DNA from: Bacteroidia bacterium
GTDB taxonomy: Bacteria; Bacteroidota; Bacteroidia; UKL13-3
Assembly (NCBI GenBank): GCA_023151275.1
Contig: JAKLJI010000006.1
Location: 62,001 to 126,000, forward strand
Length of the DNA stretch: 64,000 nt
Reading direction: 5' to 3'
Made by a program: the position numbers and the translations under genes. Shown one piece after another: positions 9,325 to 18,308 of this stretch (position 1 is its first letter; each line of letters starts with the position of its first letter). A model generated the notes under the pieces. The model saw only the letters and a list, made by a program, of their open reading frames with translations, did no database searches and had not been told where the DNA came from.

Positions 9325-9708
9325 CTACTTGATGATGTAATCCGCAACGCAAACATCATCAAGAAATGATAATTCATGGTGGTGCCTGTTTACCTTAAAA
9401 TCCATTTTGGCGATACCCTCATGCGGATGTTCAATTTCATAGATTTCTGCATCAGGCCATTCATGAACCATTTGCAGGCAAACTGAAAATTTTTTGCCTA
9501 AGAATTTTTCACTGGGTTGCTTTTTATAGCTTTTGGCTTCGTAGTCCATTTCAGGAATGGAGCCTCCTCCACCGCTTCCACCGCCACTTACCACCTCAGT
9601 TGTATCTACATGAATTGTAGCATGAGGAATTTCTTCATAATCACTCGCCAAGTACAATAATATGGCCAGGCCAATAATTCCGATTAGAATCCACATCCAG
9701 TTTTTCAT
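9325..9708 (-). CDS. Small membrane-anchored protein with a glycine-serine linker
   Basis: The protein has 127 residues. An N-terminal membrane helix (WMWILIGIIGLAILLYLA, residues 4-21) is followed by a short acidic stretch, then a flexible GGGSGGGGS run near residue 42, and then a small soluble domain of about 75 residues containing two cysteines (FSVCLQMVHEW and DDVCVADYIIK). The topology suggests an anchored envelope domain. I recognise no family. It has a plausible promoter of its own (9748-9755). Confidence 0.6.
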   Translation of the reverse strand: MKNWMWILIGIIGLAILLYLASDYEEIPHATIHVDTTEVVSGGGSGGGGSIPEMDYEAKSYKKQPSEKFLGKKFSVCLQMVHEWPDAEIYEIEHPHEGIAKMDFKVNRHHHELSFLDDVCVADYIIK

Positions 9709-9747
9709 CGTTCTACTTTTCCTGAATGTACCAATTTACATTCCTTC

Positions 9748-9755
9748 CAAATTTA
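9748..9755 (-). promoter_or_regulatory. Promoter -7 element for the small membrane protein
   Basis: Read on the minus strand this is TAAATTTG, an exact TAnnTTTG match, 39 bases before the ATG at 9708. Confidence 0.45.
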
Positions 9756-9852
9756 CCATACTGGATGATAGTAACCTTACTAAACTTTAACTATTTATTT
9801 ATTTTGATGAAATTCTTATTCAAATCGGGGTTAACCCTTAGGAGTACTGCAA

Positions 9853-10989
9853 CTAAGCTTTTTGAGATTTTCGAATAATTTCCTCGTAGAACTTCTCATA
9901 CATCGGAACAATCCGGTTGATATCAAATTCATCGGCACGTGCTTTTGCATTCTCTTTGAATTGCTTGAGGGTGGCATCGTCCGATAAAATGATAAGACTT
10001 TTTTCTGCCATGGATTTTACATCCCCAACCTGGCAAAGGAAACCGGTTTTTCCGTCTTGATTGAGTTCTGGCAAGCCACCTGCATTGCTGCTAATAACAG
10101 GAACATGGCAGGCCATAGCCTCAAGAGCTGCTAAACCAAAAGATTCAGTTTCGGATGGCATCAGGAAGAGGTCGCAGATGCTGAGGATTTCTTCAATCTG
10201 ATTTTGTTTGCCTAAAAAGCTCACAGAGCCTTGCAAATCCAATTCGCGACAAAGCATTTCAATATGGATTCGTTCAGGACCATCACCTACTAATAGCAGT
10301 TTTGCTGGAAGTTGTTTCCTGATTTCAGCGAATACCCGAACCACATCATCTACGCGCTTAACTTTTCTAAAATTGGAAGTATGAACCACCAAACGTTCTC
10401 CATTGGGCGCAACAGCCAGTTTAAAATGATTGCGGGGCTGATGGTTAAAGCGGCTTAAGTCGATGAAGTTGGGAATAGCTTCAATGGGTCTGCGGATATT
10501 GAATTGTTTTTCGGTATCTCTTCGAAGCGATTCAGAAACGGTGGTTACTCCATCTGATTGGTTAATACTGTAACAAACAACAGGACCAAAGGAGGCGTCT
10601 TTGCCTACCAGTGTAATATCGGTTCCGTGAAGCGTTGTGATTATAGGAATATGGATGCCTTCTGATGCCAGAATTTGCCTGGCCATAATGGCTGCTGAGG
10701 CGTGAGGTATGGCATAGTGCACATGCAATACATCCAGCTTCTCAAATTTTACCACATCTACCAGGTGAGATATGAGAGCTGTTTCATAAGGTGGAAAATC
10801 AAACAAGGGGTAATTGCTCACGTACACCTCGTGGTAGAACGTATTGCCACTAAAGAAATCAAGCCGGGCAGGTTGCTTATAGCTGATGAAATGAACCTGA
10901 TGGCCACGAGAGGCCAATGATTTTCCTAACTCAGTGGCTACAACACCACTTCCACCATAGGTAGGATAACAAACGATTCCAATTTTCAT
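9853..10989 (-). CDS. bshA: N-acetyl-alpha-D-glucosaminyl L-malate synthase
   Basis: This GT4 glycosyltransferase joins UDP-GlcNAc and L-malate, the first step of bacillithiol synthesis. The start MKIGIVCYPTYGGSGVVATELG is the BshA signature; an upstream ATG at 11007 would add six residues but is not needed. HVHYAIPHA and TTLHGTDITLVG are also typical, and the C-terminal domain has the E-x7-E motif of GT4 enzymes within PSETESFGLAALEAMA. The length (378) is normal. BshB and BshC are not in the window. It is divergent from the MarR gene, so the two may share a regulatory region. Confidence 0.94.
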   Translation of the reverse strand: MKIGIVCYPTYGGSGVVATELGKSLASRGHQVHFISYKQPARLDFFSGNTFYHEVYVSNYPLFDFPPYETALISHLVDVVKFEKLDVLHVHYAIPHASAAIMARQILASEGIHIPIITTLHGTDITLVGKDASFGPVVCYSINQSDGVTTVSESLRRDTEKQFNIRRPIEAIPNFIDLSRFNHQPRNHFKLAVAPNGERLVVHTSNFRKVKRVDDVVRVFAEIRKQLPAKLLLVGDGPERIHIEMLCRELDLQGSVSFLGKQNQIEEILSICDLFLMPSETESFGLAALEAMACHVPVISSNAGGLPELNQDGKTGFLCQVGDVKSMAEKSLIILSDDATLKQFKENAKARADEFDINRIVPMYEKFYEEIIRKSQKA

Positions 10990-11111
10990 TGAGTTGATTT
11001 GAGACAAAAATGAGGTTTAATTATCAATTCTTTGTTACCAGAGGTCAAACAGATTTGGTAATTCCTGACTATGAAAACATTCCCTTTATGACTTTGTTTC
11101 AATTTTGTTAA

Positions 11112-11154
11112 AAATAGTTGAATACATCAACTATTTAAAACAACAACTATTTTT
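11112..11154. promoter_or_regulatory. Probable MarR operator: three half-sites
   Basis: AAATAGTTG (11112-11120) and CAACTATTT (11128-11136) form a perfect 9-bp inverted repeat with a 7-base spacer, and a third copy, CAACTATTTT, lies at 11144-11153. The last copy overlaps the -7 element TATTTTTG (11148-11155), only four bases before the ATG of the MarR gene. This is the arrangement expected of an autorepressor. Confidence 0.65.
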
Positions 11155-11155
11155 G
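11148..11155 (+). promoter_or_regulatory. Promoter -7 element of the marR-RND operon
   Basis: TATTTTTG fits TAnnTTTG exactly. Its last base is five bases from the start codon, which implies a very short leader or a leaderless transcript. Confidence 0.5.
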
Positions 11156-11159
11156 CACA

Positions 11160-11657
11160 ATGACAGAAGCCCGCAAAGGAATTCCGGATCCACTGGTAGA
11201 AAGTGAGGCTCCACTTGGGTACAGAATGAGTATTTTGGCGAAAACCTATTTTGGTGCCATTCTGAATAACTTGGAGGATCTTGACCTGGATAGGCATTTT
11301 TTTATGCTTAAGATTATTGGTTCTCATGACTTGATTACGCAGCAATGCCTTGCCAATTGTCTGGATATTGACAAAGCATCCATTGTGCGAATGATTGACT
11401 ATTTGAGTGAAAAGGGCTTGGTAACCCGCGAAACCAATCCCAACGACCGACGAGAGCATATCATAAAACCTACCCGCAAAGGCAAGCGCTATGCAACCCG
11501 AATTCACGAGGCCTACCTGGCATTGAACAACGATGCATTTGCCGGGTTTACCAAGGCTGAACGTAAAGCCTACCTGGAGATGAGCAACCGCTTGCTGATT
11601 AATCTCAAAGCGCTTCCTGCAAAAGACTATGAACTAACCTATATAAAAAAGAAATAA
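11160..11657 (+). CDS. MarR family transcriptional regulator of the adjacent efflux pump
   Basis: The protein has 165 residues with a MarR winged helix: the recognition region is LANCLDIDKASIVRMIDYLSEKGLV and the wing is TRETNPNDRREHIIKPTRKGK. The gene lies seven bases before the adaptor of an RND efflux system and is preceded by an inverted repeat with a third half-site. It most likely represses itself and the pump and is released by a substrate of the pump. The ATG at 11160 keeps the residues before LGYRMSILAKTYFG; a later start at 11226 is possible. Confidence 0.92.
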   Translation: MTEARKGIPDPLVESEAPLGYRMSILAKTYFGAILNNLEDLDLDRHFFMLKIIGSHDLITQQCLANCLDIDKASIVRMIDYLSEKGLVTRETNPNDRREHIIKPTRKGKRYATRIHEAYLALNNDAFAGFTKAERKAYLEMSNRLLINLKALPAKDYELTYIKKK

Positions 11658-11664
11658 GCATAAA

Positions 11665-12714
11665 ATGAATAGAAGAAATTGGATTGTTACATTGGTTGTA
11701 CTTGTGGTGTTTGGCTTGCTGGCCATACCCAAATTAATGCCGGATGCAAAGTCCGGAATGAACAAAAAAGGACCGGGAGGTCCCGTGCTGGTTGGTACAG
11801 TGAAAGTAGGAACTGGTAGCTTATCTACTACGTTGACTGCTGCCGGAACCTTGCGTGCTGAAGAAGAGGTTGAACTGCGAACAGAAGTTCCGGGGCGCGT
11901 ATTGTCTATCCACTTCAATGAAGGACAGCAGGTCGCTAAGGGAAGCTTATTGCTTAAGCTAAATGATGCTGAGTTAAAAGCGCAATTGAAAAAGGTTAAT
12001 GCAAACTTGCGTTTGAAAGAACAGACTGAGAGACGCAACAAATCACTCTTGGAAAAAGGGGGAATTTCTCAGGAAGCTTATGACTTATCGCGCACCGAGT
12101 TGGATGCCACTATTGCTGATAAGGAATTGCTTGAAGAGCAGATTCGAAAAACTGAAGTTAGAGCTCCTTTCACCGGTAAAATAGGCTTGAGGAATATTTC
12201 TGTAGGCAGCAATTTACCCGCTCAGGCGCTAATTGCAAGCTTGCAACAAACCCATCAATTGAAACTGGATTTTCAGGTTCCTGAACGCTACGTTGCTTTG
12301 GTTAAGCCTGGACTCGAAATTGGATTTACGGTGGATGGAAGTCGTTCTGCGTACAAAGCATCTATACTTGCCATTGAGCCTAGAATTGATGCCAATACCC
12401 GCAATCTATTGGTTAGGGCAAGAGTAAGCAATTTGTCTCAGGAGTTGTTTCCGGGTTCATTTGCTCGGGTAAATTTGGCCTTAAACCAAGATAACAAAGC
12501 TATTTTAATTCCCACTCAAGCTGTTGTTCCTGTACTAAAGGGCCAAAAGGTATTTGTTGTAAGTGGCGATTCGGTTGTAGAACGCAGAATTGAGCTTGGC
12601 CAGCGAAGAGACAGTGTGGTTCAGGTATTGTCGGGACTTGAAAAAGGAGAGGAGATTGTTGTTAAAGGAGTAATTCAGCTAAGGGCTGGAAGTAAAATCA
12701 AAACCGCCTTATGA
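11665..12714 (+). CDS. RND efflux periplasmic adaptor (membrane fusion protein)
   Basis: The protein has 349 residues. An N-terminal membrane anchor or uncleaved signal (WIVTLVVLVVFGLLAIPKL) is followed by the HlyD/AcrA architecture: lipoyl half-motif EVELRTEVPGRVLSIHFNEGQQVAKGS, a short coiled-coil hairpin, the second lipoyl half (RAPFTGKIGLRNISVGS), then the beta-barrel and membrane-proximal domains. It links the inner-membrane transporter to the TolC channel. Its stop overlaps the permease start by four bases (ATGA), which indicates translational coupling. Confidence 0.93.
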   Translation: MNRRNWIVTLVVLVVFGLLAIPKLMPDAKSGMNKKGPGGPVLVGTVKVGTGSLSTTLTAAGTLRAEEEVELRTEVPGRVLSIHFNEGQQVAKGSLLLKLNDAELKAQLKKVNANLRLKEQTERRNKSLLEKGGISQEAYDLSRTELDATIADKELLEEQIRKTEVRAPFTGKIGLRNISVGSNLPAQALIASLQQTHQLKLDFQVPERYVALVKPGLEIGFTVDGSRSAYKASILAIEPRIDANTRNLLVRARVSNLSQELFPGSFARVNLALNQDNKAILIPTQAVVPVLKGQKVFVVSGDSVVERRIELGQRRDSVVQVLSGLEKGEEIVVKGVIQLRAGSKIKTAL

Positions 12715-15700
12715 GTTTAAGCAGTTTAAGTGTAAACCGTCCGGTACTAGCCATTGTACTTTCCATTTTAATTGTACTCTTTGGTATCATTGGATTTGGC
12801 TTTTTGGGGGTTCGCGAATACCCTTCCATTGATCCACCTGTAATTACTGTTCGCACCTCCTACACCGGCGCTAATGCTGAGATTATTGAATCTCAGATTA
12901 CTGAGCCTCTTGAAAAAGCAATCAACGGAATTGCCGGTATTCGTTCCATTTCATCGGCAAGTAACCTGGGAAATTCAAGCATTACGGTTGAGTTCAACCT
13001 GGATGCCGATTTGGAAAGCGCGGCTAATGATGTGCGCGATAAAGTATCTCAAGCGGTCCGCGCATTGCCTCAGGATATTGATGGTCCTCCGGTTGTAAGC
13101 AAGGCAGATGCAAATTCCGATGCAATCATTTCCATGACTGTTCAGAGTGATAGCAAGAACATTCTTCAGATAAGTGATTATGCGGAGAATGTATTGGTAG
13201 AAAAGCTTCAAACCATTCCCGGAGTTAGTACCATTCAAATTTGGGGTCAGAAGCGCTATGCCATGCGTTTATGGCTTGATCCGGTTAAAATGGCTGCCTA
13301 TGGTATAAGTGCTCAGGATATTCGCCAGGCACTTGATCGTGAAAATGTAGAATTGCCCGGAGGAAAAATCGAAGGAAATGCAACGGAACTCACCGTCAAA
13401 ACCTTTGGCCGGTTCAGCTCAGAAAATGAGTTCAATGATTTGATTGTTTATTCAGATGGAACCAAACAAGTTCGGTTTGGCGATATAGGTAGAGCCGTTT
13501 TGGGCGCGGAAAACGAGGAAACCATATTAAAGGAATCAGGCAAGCCCATGATTGGCCTGGCCATTGTGCCTCAGCCCGGGGCCAATTACATTGATATTGC
13601 AGAAGAGTTTTACAAACGCTTTGAGCAGATAAAAAAAGAAGTTCCTGAAGCATTCACGCTAGATGTGGCAATTGACAATACCGGATTTATCAGGACTTCA
13701 ATTACCGAGGTTGAAGAAACCTTGTTGATTGCATTCTCCTTGGTTGTATTGATTATCTTTTTATTCTTTAGGGATTGGCTAATTGCATTTAGACCGCTTA
13801 TTGATATTCCAGTTTCACTAACCGGTGCATTTTTTATCATGTACCTGGCCGGATTTTCAATCAATATTCTTACGCTATTGGCCATTGTTTTGGCTACAGG
13901 TTTAGTGGTTGATGATGGAATTGTAGTTACCGAAAACATCTTTAAAAAGATGGAAGAGGGCGAAACTCCAAGAGAGGCTGCAATTAAGGGAACCAACGAA
14001 ATCTTCTTTGCAGTAATTTCAACCTCAATCACATTGGCAGTGGTGTTTCTTCCGGTTATTTTCCTTCAGGGATTTGTGGGTAGATTGTTCCGGGAGTTTG
14101 GTGTCGTCGTCGCGGGTGCGGTGCTCATTTCCGCATTTGTGTCCCTAACCTTAACGCCCATGTTGAACGTGTACTTTACACGGAAAGACTTTAGGTACCG
14201 CAGCAAGTTTTACCATGCAACAGAGCCCTTATTTCAATGGTTGAATGATGCTTATCGGAATTCGCTGGAGGCTTTTATGCGCAGACGTTGGTGGGCTGTT
14301 GTTATCCTCGTATTCTCTTTTGGCTTGATATTCCTGATTGGAAAAACCATTCAACAGGAGCTTGCTCCATTGGATGATAGAAGTGTGATGCGGATTGTTT
14401 CCAATGCACCTGAAGGTGCTTCGTATGAATTCATGGAGTATTTCCAGGATCAGATTGCGCAAATGGTTATGGACTCGGTTCCCGAGAAACGGAAATTACT
14501 TTCGGTAACAGCTCCGGGTTTTATTGGAAGTGGAGCCGTAAATACTGGTTTTACGCGAATTTTGCTCAATCAGCCCGACGAAAGAAAACGAAGTCAGCAA
14601 CAAATTGCAGACGCCATTAACAAACACTTGAAAGCTTTTCCGGATGCACGAACCTTTGTCATCCAAGACCAAACCATCAACGGTTCAGGTGGCTCAAGAG
14701 CGGGATTGCCGGTTCAGTTTATTCTTCAGAATCAAGACTTCAAAAAAATTCAGGAATACCTTCCCAAGTTCATGGAAGAGGTTAGCAAGAATCCAACCTT
14801 TCAAATGACGGATGTAAACCTGAAATTCAATAAGCCCGAGTTAATTGTTACTATCGACAGAGAGAAGGCCAGAAGCCTGGGAGTATCTGTTCAGGCTATT
14901 GCACAAAGTTTGCAGCTTGCCTTTAGTGGGTTGAGGTATGGTTATTTTACCATGAAGGGAAAGCAATACCAGGTTGTGGGGCAATTTGAGCGCCAGTATC
15001 GGGATAAGCCTTATGATTTGCAGGGTATGTATGTGAAGAATGATAAGGGCCAGTTGATACAGCTGGATAATTTGGTTCAGGTAAGTGAGCAAAGTTCTCC
15101 GCCACAGTTGTACCATTACAACCGCTACAAAGCAGCAACTGTAACAGCCGGATTAGCTCCGGGTAAAACAATTGGCGACGGTATTGCTGAGATGAAGAAG
15201 ATTGCAAGTCGCATATTGGACGATTCATTTACTACAGATTTAGCGGGTCCATCGCGCGATTTTGCTGAAAGCTCTTCCAATACCAGTTTTGCCTTATTGC
15301 TTGCACTTGTGCTGGTTTATTTGGTGTTGGCCGCTCAATTTGAAAGCTTCAGAGATCCTTTAATTATCATGTTAACGGTACCTATGGCTATCGGTGGTGC
15401 CTTGCTTTCGCTCTGGTACTTCAATCAGACCTTAAATATTTTTGGGCAGATTGGGATCATTGTATTGATTGGTTTGGTAACCAAAAATGGAATTTTAATT
15501 GTTGAATTTGCCAATCAGCAAAAAGAAAAAGGCTTGAAGAAAATGGATGCTGTTGTAACCGCTTCAGTAATGCGTTTAAGGCCTATCCTAATGACCAGTT
15601 TAGCTACTATTTTAGGAGCATTGCCTATTGCGCTTGCACTTGGTGCAAGTAGTAAAAGCCGCATGTCGATGGGTATTGTAATTGTTGGTGGATTGCTGTT

Positions 15701-15800
15701 TTCGGGAATTCTTACCCTATATGTGATTCCTGCTATTTACTCCATTTGGTCGAAAGAAACACACACTCAAAAAGAAGAAAATGAATCAGAAGCTAATTAA
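12711..15800 (+). CDS. RND multidrug efflux transporter, AcrB/MexB type
   Basis: The protein has 1029 residues, the usual size of hydrophobe/amphiphile efflux (HAE1) pumps. It has the N-terminal helix with FGFLGVREYPSIDPP, two large periplasmic loops, and the transmembrane proton relay GLVVDDGIVVTENIFKKMEEG with the paired aspartates of TM4. The repeat half has VTKNGILIVEFANQ. It is a proton-driven exporter of drugs, bile salts or similar compounds; the substrate cannot be read from the sequence. The following TolC gene starts inside its last 20 bases. Confidence 0.95.
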   Translation: MSLSSLSVNRPVLAIVLSILIVLFGIIGFGFLGVREYPSIDPPVITVRTSYTGANAEIIESQITEPLEKAINGIAGIRSISSASNLGNSSITVEFNLDADLESAANDVRDKVSQAVRALPQDIDGPPVVSKADANSDAIISMTVQSDSKNILQISDYAENVLVEKLQTIPGVSTIQIWGQKRYAMRLWLDPVKMAAYGISAQDIRQALDRENVELPGGKIEGNATELTVKTFGRFSSENEFNDLIVYSDGTKQVRFGDIGRAVLGAENEETILKESGKPMIGLAIVPQPGANYIDIAEEFYKRFEQIKKEVPEAFTLDVAIDNTGFIRTSITEVEETLLIAFSLVVLIIFLFFRDWLIAFRPLIDIPVSLTGAFFIMYLAGFSINILTLLAIVLATGLVVDDGIVVTENIFKKMEEGETPREAAIKGTNEIFFAVISTSITLAVVFLPVIFLQGFVGRLFREFGVVVAGAVLISAFVSLTLTPMLNVYFTRKDFRYRSKFYHATEPLFQWLNDAYRNSLEAFMRRRWWAVVILVFSFGLIFLIGKTIQQELAPLDDRSVMRIVSNAPEGASYEFMEYFQDQIAQMVMDSVPEKRKLLSVTAPGFIGSGAVNTGFTRILLNQPDERKRSQQQIADAINKHLKAFPDARTFVIQDQTINGSGGSRAGLPVQFILQNQDFKKIQEYLPKFMEEVSKNPTFQMTDVNLKFNKPELIVTIDREKARSLGVSVQAIAQSLQLAFSGLRYGYFTMKGKQYQVVGQFERQYRDKPYDLQGMYVKNDKGQLIQLDNLVQVSEQSSPPQLYHYNRYKAATVTAGLAPGKTIGDGIAEMKKIASRILDDSFTTDLAGPSRDFAESSSNTSFALLLALVLVYLVLAAQFESFRDPLIIMLTVPMAIGGALLSLWYFNQTLNIFGQIGIIVLIGLVTKNGILIVEFANQQKEKGLKKMDAVVTASVMRLRPILMTSLATILGALPIALALGASSKSRMSMGIVIVGGLLFSGILTLYVIPAIYSIWSKETHTQKEENESEAN

Positions 15801-17091
15801 CTTCATACTGTTATTTCTGCCTATTGTTCCCTTTCAAGCTCACGCGCAACAGATGCTTGGAGCTGAAGAGACTTGGATAATTGCACTTGAAAACAATTTC
15901 TCCATACAGATTGCCAAGAACGATGAACAAGTAGGTCGCAATAACAACAGCCTGGGCAATGCCGGGATGTTACCAACAGTAAATGGAGTACTCAATCAGG
16001 ACAATACCGTTACCAATACCAAGCAAACTTTCTTAAATGGAAGTTCAAACGACCGCAACGGTGCAAAAGCGGACCAGCTGAATGCTGCCGTGGAATTGGG
16101 TTGGACCATTTTTGATGGCTTTAAAATGTTTGCCACCAAAGGTCGCTTTGAACAATTGCAACAGCAAGGCGAATTGCGTGTAAGGTTGCAAATGGAGCAA
16201 GTATTTGTACGCTTGATGAAGGGTTATTTTGATTTGGTTTTGGCAACCCGCTTATTGAAATTGGAAGAAGAGACCGATCAGCTATCTACCCTTCGTTTGA
16301 AATTGGCTGAAGACCGTTTTCAAGCAGGGAAAGCTTCTAAGGCAGAATTGTTGAATGCCAGGGTTGATAGAGATACTGATAAGGCCCGGCTCTTGCGTCA
16401 AAAGAACCAGCTTGAGCTTTTGAAGACCCAGTTGAATCAACTCATGGGAAGGGATTTGAAGCTGGACTTTCAGGTTGATACCGTAATTCAATTCAGGAAA
16501 GAATTGGCGCTTGCCGATTTGGAGCAGCACACATTAAGTGGAAATACCGGTTTGCGGATGTTGAAATCAGCAGAAGCCGTAAATTATTACCAATTGAAAG
16601 AAATACAAGCTGAGCGCATGCCAAGTATTACGGTAAAAGGTGGTTACAACTACAGCAGAAGCAATTCGGAAGCAGGTTTTCTTCAGCGTGCAAGCAATTT
16701 AGGCTACCATTATGGTGCAGGAGTGAATCTGAATATTTTCAATGGAAACAGTGTTGGACGAAGAATTGAAAATGCACGGCTGGGCATTAAAAATGCGGAG
16801 CTGATTTACAAGGATAGTAGCAGTAAAGTATTGCAAGCCTTGTATCAACAGTTCAGGGTGTATAAAACCTCCATTGAATTAATTGAATTGGAGAAAAACC
16901 GAGTTGAAACTGCGCGATTGAATGTAGAGATTGCTGTTGAACAATACAAGCAAGGTGTTATTAGTCCGCTAGAATTTCGTCAGTCCCAACAAAACCTTTT
17001 GCAAGCAGAGAACAGTTTGCTTCAATCTTTGTATGAAGGTTTGATGAGTGAGTTGGAATTGAAAAGAATAAGCGGTGGCTTATTCAACTAA
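15781..17091 (+). CDS. TolC family outer membrane efflux channel
   Basis: The protein has 436 residues with a signal peptide (INFILLFLPIVPFQAHAQ). The two homologous halves typical of TolC are visible, each with long amphipathic helices such as EDRFQAGKASKAELLNARVDRD and VEQYKQGVISPLEFRQSQQN. It forms the outer membrane exit duct of the pump. The start overlaps the permease by 20 bases, so the three pump genes are co-translated. No clear terminator is visible in the 150 bases downstream. Confidence 0.93.
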   Translation: MNQKLINFILLFLPIVPFQAHAQQMLGAEETWIIALENNFSIQIAKNDEQVGRNNNSLGNAGMLPTVNGVLNQDNTVTNTKQTFLNGSSNDRNGAKADQLNAAVELGWTIFDGFKMFATKGRFEQLQQQGELRVRLQMEQVFVRLMKGYFDLVLATRLLKLEEETDQLSTLRLKLAEDRFQAGKASKAELLNARVDRDTDKARLLRQKNQLELLKTQLNQLMGRDLKLDFQVDTVIQFRKELALADLEQHTLSGNTGLRMLKSAEAVNYYQLKEIQAERMPSITVKGGYNYSRSNSEAGFLQRASNLGYHYGAGVNLNIFNGNSVGRRIENARLGIKNAELIYKDSSSKVLQALYQQFRVYKTSIELIELEKNRVETARLNVEIAVEQYKQGVISPLEFRQSQQNLLQAENSLLQSLYEGLMSELELKRISGGLFN

Positions 17092-17242
17092 TTCTTGCAG
17101 GTTTTCAAAGTGAAATGATGGTATCCTGCTAGTTGCGGATCTCTTCTTGTAATCCTGGTACTTCATGAAGTCTGATTGCCGTTTCTTTCGAGTTACCGGA
17201 ATCAATGTGTGGGTTATTTCAGAATTGCTTTGCCCAAATTAA

Positions 17243-17593
17243 TTAAGCAGTTTCTTGCTCAGCGTTTGGAGTCAGGGATTTGTAGGCTCTAAAGGCTTTG
17301 AAGAATTCAACTGCCAGAAATAAACTGGCAACAGGAAGGGATATGAGCACCAGTTTGTTGTACTTAAGCGCTCCTTCCAAATCAAAATGAATGAGGTGCA
17401 TACTGGCACGGGTTAAACCACAGGCAGGGCAATCTTCTCCGGTTAGATTCTTAATTAGGCAGATGGTGTACTTCGAATTGTCGAAATAATCCATCGGTAA
17501 TAAACTAAAAATGATTGGAATCAGAGCGATTCCAATCATTTTTAAAAGCAATAGATTTTTGGTTTGCTTATAACTTCTGGCCATAGCCACCAT
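17243..17593 (-). CDS. DUF2752 membrane protein
   Basis: The protein has 116 residues. The signature GEDCPACGLTRASMHLIHFDLEGAL identifies DUF2752, a small membrane family found mainly in Bacteroidota and actinobacteria. Two hydrophobic helices flank it (MIGIALIPIIFSLL and LVLISLPVASLFLAV). The paired cysteines of CPAC could bind a metal or react with thiols, but no function is established. The start overlaps the end of the TM2 gene by 26 bases, or by 17 if the second ATG at 17584 is used. DUF2752 and TM2 genes are commonly neighbours. Confidence 0.85.
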   Translation of the reverse strand: MVAMARSYKQTKNLLLLKMIGIALIPIIFSLLPMDYFDNSKYTICLIKNLTGEDCPACGLTRASMHLIHFDLEGALKYNKLVLISLPVASLFLAVEFFKAFRAYKSLTPNAEQETA

Positions 17594-18176
17594 TCTTCGG
17601 TTTTAAGTCACCTGTCACGATACGGATTAAGTCAATCAAAGACCAAATGCCGCAACCTCCGCCTGTTAGTAATTGAACAACACCCTGCCAGGTATAACCC
17701 AGGTAAAAGCGGTGAATACCTAAATATCCAACAAATAAACAAAGAATTAAGGCAATGATTTGACTTGGTTTATCAGAAGCGGCTTCTTTTTTAGCGTCCT
17801 TCTTAGCAGCTTTAGCAACCTTTTTTAATTCAGCTTTGATTTCTTTTTTGCTAGCTTTTACTTGCTCAGAACTCATGCTTTTGAATTGGGCAATTGCCTC
17901 TTTTTCTTCTTGAGCAGCCTGAGCTAGTAGTTGTTTTGTAGTTTGTGGGGCAAGAATCATTTCTGCCTCGGTTGAAGCAAAAACTGCATCCTTAGAATCA
18001 ATAACATTGGCTTTAGCCTCTGCACGGCTAATTTTCTCTTCTTTAACTTCTTTTTTGTCGGCTTTTACCAAATCAAGATTGAATCTTTTACCGGTAAAAA
18101 TGTTACTGCTGCATGAAGAAAAGAATACACCGGCTGCCAATGCTACCGAAAGAATTGTTTTGTTAAACTGTTTCAT
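17568..18176 (-). CDS. TM2 domain lipoprotein-like protein
   Basis: The protein has 202 residues. It begins with a signal and lipobox-like segment (SVALAAGVFFSSC), then a long, highly charged Lys/Glu/Ala-rich helical region (residues 35-135), then a C-terminal TM2 domain: IIALILCLFVGYLGIHRFYLGYTW, a turn, and VVQLLTGGGCGIWSLIDLIRI. TM2 domains are two-helix membrane modules of unknown function. A lipid anchor at one end and a two-helix membrane domain at the other is an odd topology. It is transcribed with the DUF2752 gene. Confidence 0.85.
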   Translation of the reverse strand: MKQFNKTILSVALAAGVFFSSCSSNIFTGKRFNLDLVKADKKEVKEEKISRAEAKANVIDSKDAVFASTEAEMILAPQTTKQLLAQAAQEEKEAIAQFKSMSSEQVKASKKEIKAELKKVAKAAKKDAKKEAASDKPSQIIALILCLFVGYLGIHRFYLGYTWQGVVQLLTGGGCGIWSLIDLIRIVTGDLKPKNGGYGQKL

Positions 18177-18308
18177 ACTGTTTTTTTTAGGTACAGCATT
18201 TTAGAACAAATATTTCAATTATCAAAGGAAAAACTTACGAAAGCTGCTATTAGCAAAAAGTACCCTTGTCTTTAACTTGAGGTTTTGTAGCCTTTTTTGA
18301 GGTTTAGT

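Noticed and set aside
9540-9600. Vector or engineered sequence suggested by the glycine-serine linker
   Set aside because: The surrounding gene has normal composition, a natural membrane anchor and promoter, and the linker codons are varied.
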